From: Craspedostauros australis
Lineage: Eukaryota; Bacillariophyta; Bacillariophyceae; Mastogloiales; Achnanthaceae
Length of the DNA: 64,000 nucleotides
Assembly: GCA_026770025.1 (NCBI GenBank)
Contig: JAMXDE010000055.1
Location: 62,001-126,000 of the forward strand
Direction: 5' to 3'
Part shown: one piece after another, positions 62,233-64,000 of the stretch
Position numbering within the stretch: the first letter of the stretch is position 1
How the letters are laid out: every line of letters begins with the position of its first letter
Made by a program: the position numbers and the translations under genes
Notes under the pieces: generated by a model
Database searches by the model: none
Seen by the model: the letters and a program-made list of their open reading frames with translations, nothing else
What the model was told of the DNA's origin: nothing

Positions 62233-64000
62233 CTCTCTCCTGGCCTATCATACGAGCCAGCACCATGCACGCACCATACATACCTTCCCCTTGTGCGGTA
62301 CCTCATGGATCCGAGGTGAGAATGGAGAGCGCTCTACTGATAAACTCCAACCTCTGAGTAAAGAGCCCAGAGACATCCAACAGTGCCTGTTGGATACCGT
62401 CGAGACGAGGCTCGCTCGAGAGGGAATTGGAGGTCCCGCAGCCCCTTGCCAGACAAGCGCCTTCCGCCATTCCCTCTGGAGAGTGTCTCTGGGCACTATC
62501 CTCCTCTGTTCTATTGAGGTGCTGCGACGCGATGCGGCTTGAAGTCTCTTGTGGGGGCGCTGAGCTGTTATTCCTTGCTCCTGCCCTTGCTGCTTGGGAT
62601 TGATGCTTTGCCGTCCCTTGCGCTTCTGCACTCGCTGGCAGACAATGGACGACATGGGCACGAAGAGCGCCGTGGCGGAACTGTGAAGCGCGCGTACTGG
62701 TTCGAGCTGCACATTCTGCACCTGAGAGCACCTTGTCTCGTTGGCGTTCACAAAGAAATAGGTGTTCCGCTCCAATTGCCCTGAGTCTGCAGGCACCGTA
62801 GCGGGAACAGGAACAGAAGTTCGCAAATAAGGGCTACTTGTTGCCACAAGGGGTCATCACAGTCACGAATCAACCGCCAACGGTCATTCTACCAATCCTG
62901 TTTGATATTTCGTGGAACGACGTGCTGCGCTCTGGAGTACCTACGAGTAAAGTGCCTGCGCCAGATCTCGCCCCGTACCACCTCCCAGCTCTCTTCTCTC
63001 GTCATCGGAGCGTTGTGTCCAAATCATCCAAGACGGACATGGCGAACGGCCGAAAACTGGTGATTGCCTTGCTCTTTTGCATTACGAGTTACTGGAACGC
63101 CACCGCTCGGACACAACACAACCACAAATCTGGGCATCGGAGTATCCTTGTTGCAGGCTCTTCTCTATCGCGGGAATCTTAGCAGCGGGTGTTGCGAAAT
63201 TGCGAACGACTGTTCACGCGTTCGCTTGCTCGACATGTTTACTCTTGCTGATTTCGCTCGGAAGCTCACTGGCGATCGCTGAGCATCGGCATCAACGATT
63301 GCTGCCCAAGCATCATACGTAGATACACACTGATACGACTATTTGGACGCATAGCACCCTGGCACGCCCTGCAAATTCACACGAGCTGTTGGTGTGTACG
63401 CCATGGAGTGTGATACTTCGCGGGCGATAGAGAGCACCAGCAGGACAGGAAACCAAACAGCAACGAAAGGCAGCATCAACCGCCAACAACCAGCAAAGGC
63501 ATCACGGGAGAGAAATAAATGTCCAGAAGGGAGCCATCGCCTCACCCCTTCCCGAGGCGAACCTCTATCTGGGGCACGCTCCTCATGTACTGGTAGCTCC
63601 TGCATACCAACAGGGAGCAGCAGGAACAGTACAGCGTACCCTAAATACGGACGAAGGATCACGCAGATCCGCCACCTTTGTCCAGTTTAGATCCTTCACT
63701 TGTTCGTTCGTTGAGGCGCAGACGGAACCTCGTGAATTAGAGAGAATAGGAAACCGAAGCGCGCCGTTACCATTCGTGGATGGAAAGATATTTTGGGGTT
63801 CGAAAGACAGCACAAAGATGGCGCTGTGAGTGCCAATTCACGCCGACTCACGATGGTTCTCCGCTGTCTGTAAACAATCAGGAGGACTATACTGCGCGTA
63901 CGTGTGGCGCGCATGAGGAGAGCACGATCTGCTCTGTTGGTATGTCGAACTGAACCCAAGCATCCAGCGCCATGCCACCCCTCTTCCTGTGTCATTCAGT
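61761..64000. other. gene-poor right end
   Basis: 2.2 kb with no gene I can support. It contains a GCT repeat at 62188-62238. Open frames on both strands around 62248-62847 have mixed composition and no domain. Confidence 0.5.
62188..62238. repeat. (GCT)n microsatellite
   Basis: GTT units passing into about twelve GCT units, followed by CTCTCTCTC. It would read as poly-Gln on the minus strand, but the surrounding frame is not protein-like. Confidence 0.9.

Noticed and set aside
62103-62306. poly-Gln minus-strand frame
   Set aside because: Produced by the GCT microsatellite; flanking residues are not protein-like.
1-64000. tRNA, rRNA, CRISPR arrays
   Set aside because: I looked for T-arm GGTTCGA/GGTTCAA contexts, rRNA-like blocks and regular spacer repeats and found none that folds or repeats convincingly. 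A tRNA scan would be needed to exclude tRNAs fully.

Overview
The window is nuclear DNA of a photosynthetic eukaryote, most likely a diatom or a close heterokont (stramenopile) relative. Five arguments support this. (1) Genes are well spaced, on both strands, with few short introns (186-454 bp, GT-AG). (2) At least four, probably five, proteins begin with a signal peptide followed by an ASAFAP-like motif (Ala-Phe at the cleavage point), the signature of import into a red-algal-type secondary plastid. (3) One of them also carries a twin-arginine thylakoid signal. (4) Secreted proteins carry PT-rich linkers and Cys-rich repeats of the kind common in diatoms, and there is a cyclin resembling the diatom-specific group. 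(5) The Ty1/copia element resembles diatom CoDi elements. The species cannot be named from the sequence.

Layout. 1-2627 (-): XPF/RAD1 repair nuclease, cut by the left edge. 3591-4668 (-): a two-exon secreted Cys-rich protein. 4.7-7.4 kb: no convincing gene. 7.4-14.6 kb: a decayed Ty1/copia retrotransposon (8057-13896, 162-bp LTRs, 5-bp target duplication) lying between two imperfect inverted repeats. 14.8-21.6 kb: accessory region with a degenerate unknown gene, an ankyrin-repeat gene with near-identical DNA repeats, and a probable retroelement relic.

21.6-42.3 kb is the gene-dense core: exosome RRP45 (-), an ABCD-type half transporter (+), the GYF-domain splicing factor CD2BP2/LIN1 (-), a plastid-type GNAT acetyltransferase (+), VPS4 (-), an Mpv17-family membrane protein (-), an HMG-CoA synthase fused to a ketoacyl synthase (+, four exons, 1110 aa), a thylakoid-lumen protein (-) and an APP1-like HAD phosphatase (-). 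The last two and the GNAT and Mpv17 proteins look plastid-directed.

42.3-49.4 kb is sparse, with an LTR remnant and a large Crinkler/RHS-like NTPase (-) that ends in three NLS-like repeats and a restriction-enzyme-like segment. 49.4-52.6 kb: mitochondrial ribosomal protein mL41 (+), a DnaJ protein (+) and a four-helix membrane protein (-). 55.5-61.8 kb: a secreted beta-propeller with a PT linker (+), a cyclin (-) and an octanoyltransferase LipB with a plastid-type leader (+). 61.8-64 kb shows no gene I can support.

There is no operon logic. Links are functional at most: several independent plastid proteins (lipoylation, thylakoid lumen, lipid phosphatase, acetyltransferase) sit among housekeeping genes. 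The most unusual item is the HMG-CoA synthase-ketoacyl synthase fusion. Splice sites were placed by hand from conserved protein continuity and GT/AG phase. Start codons were chosen as ATG even where a longer open frame begins at TTG or GTG.
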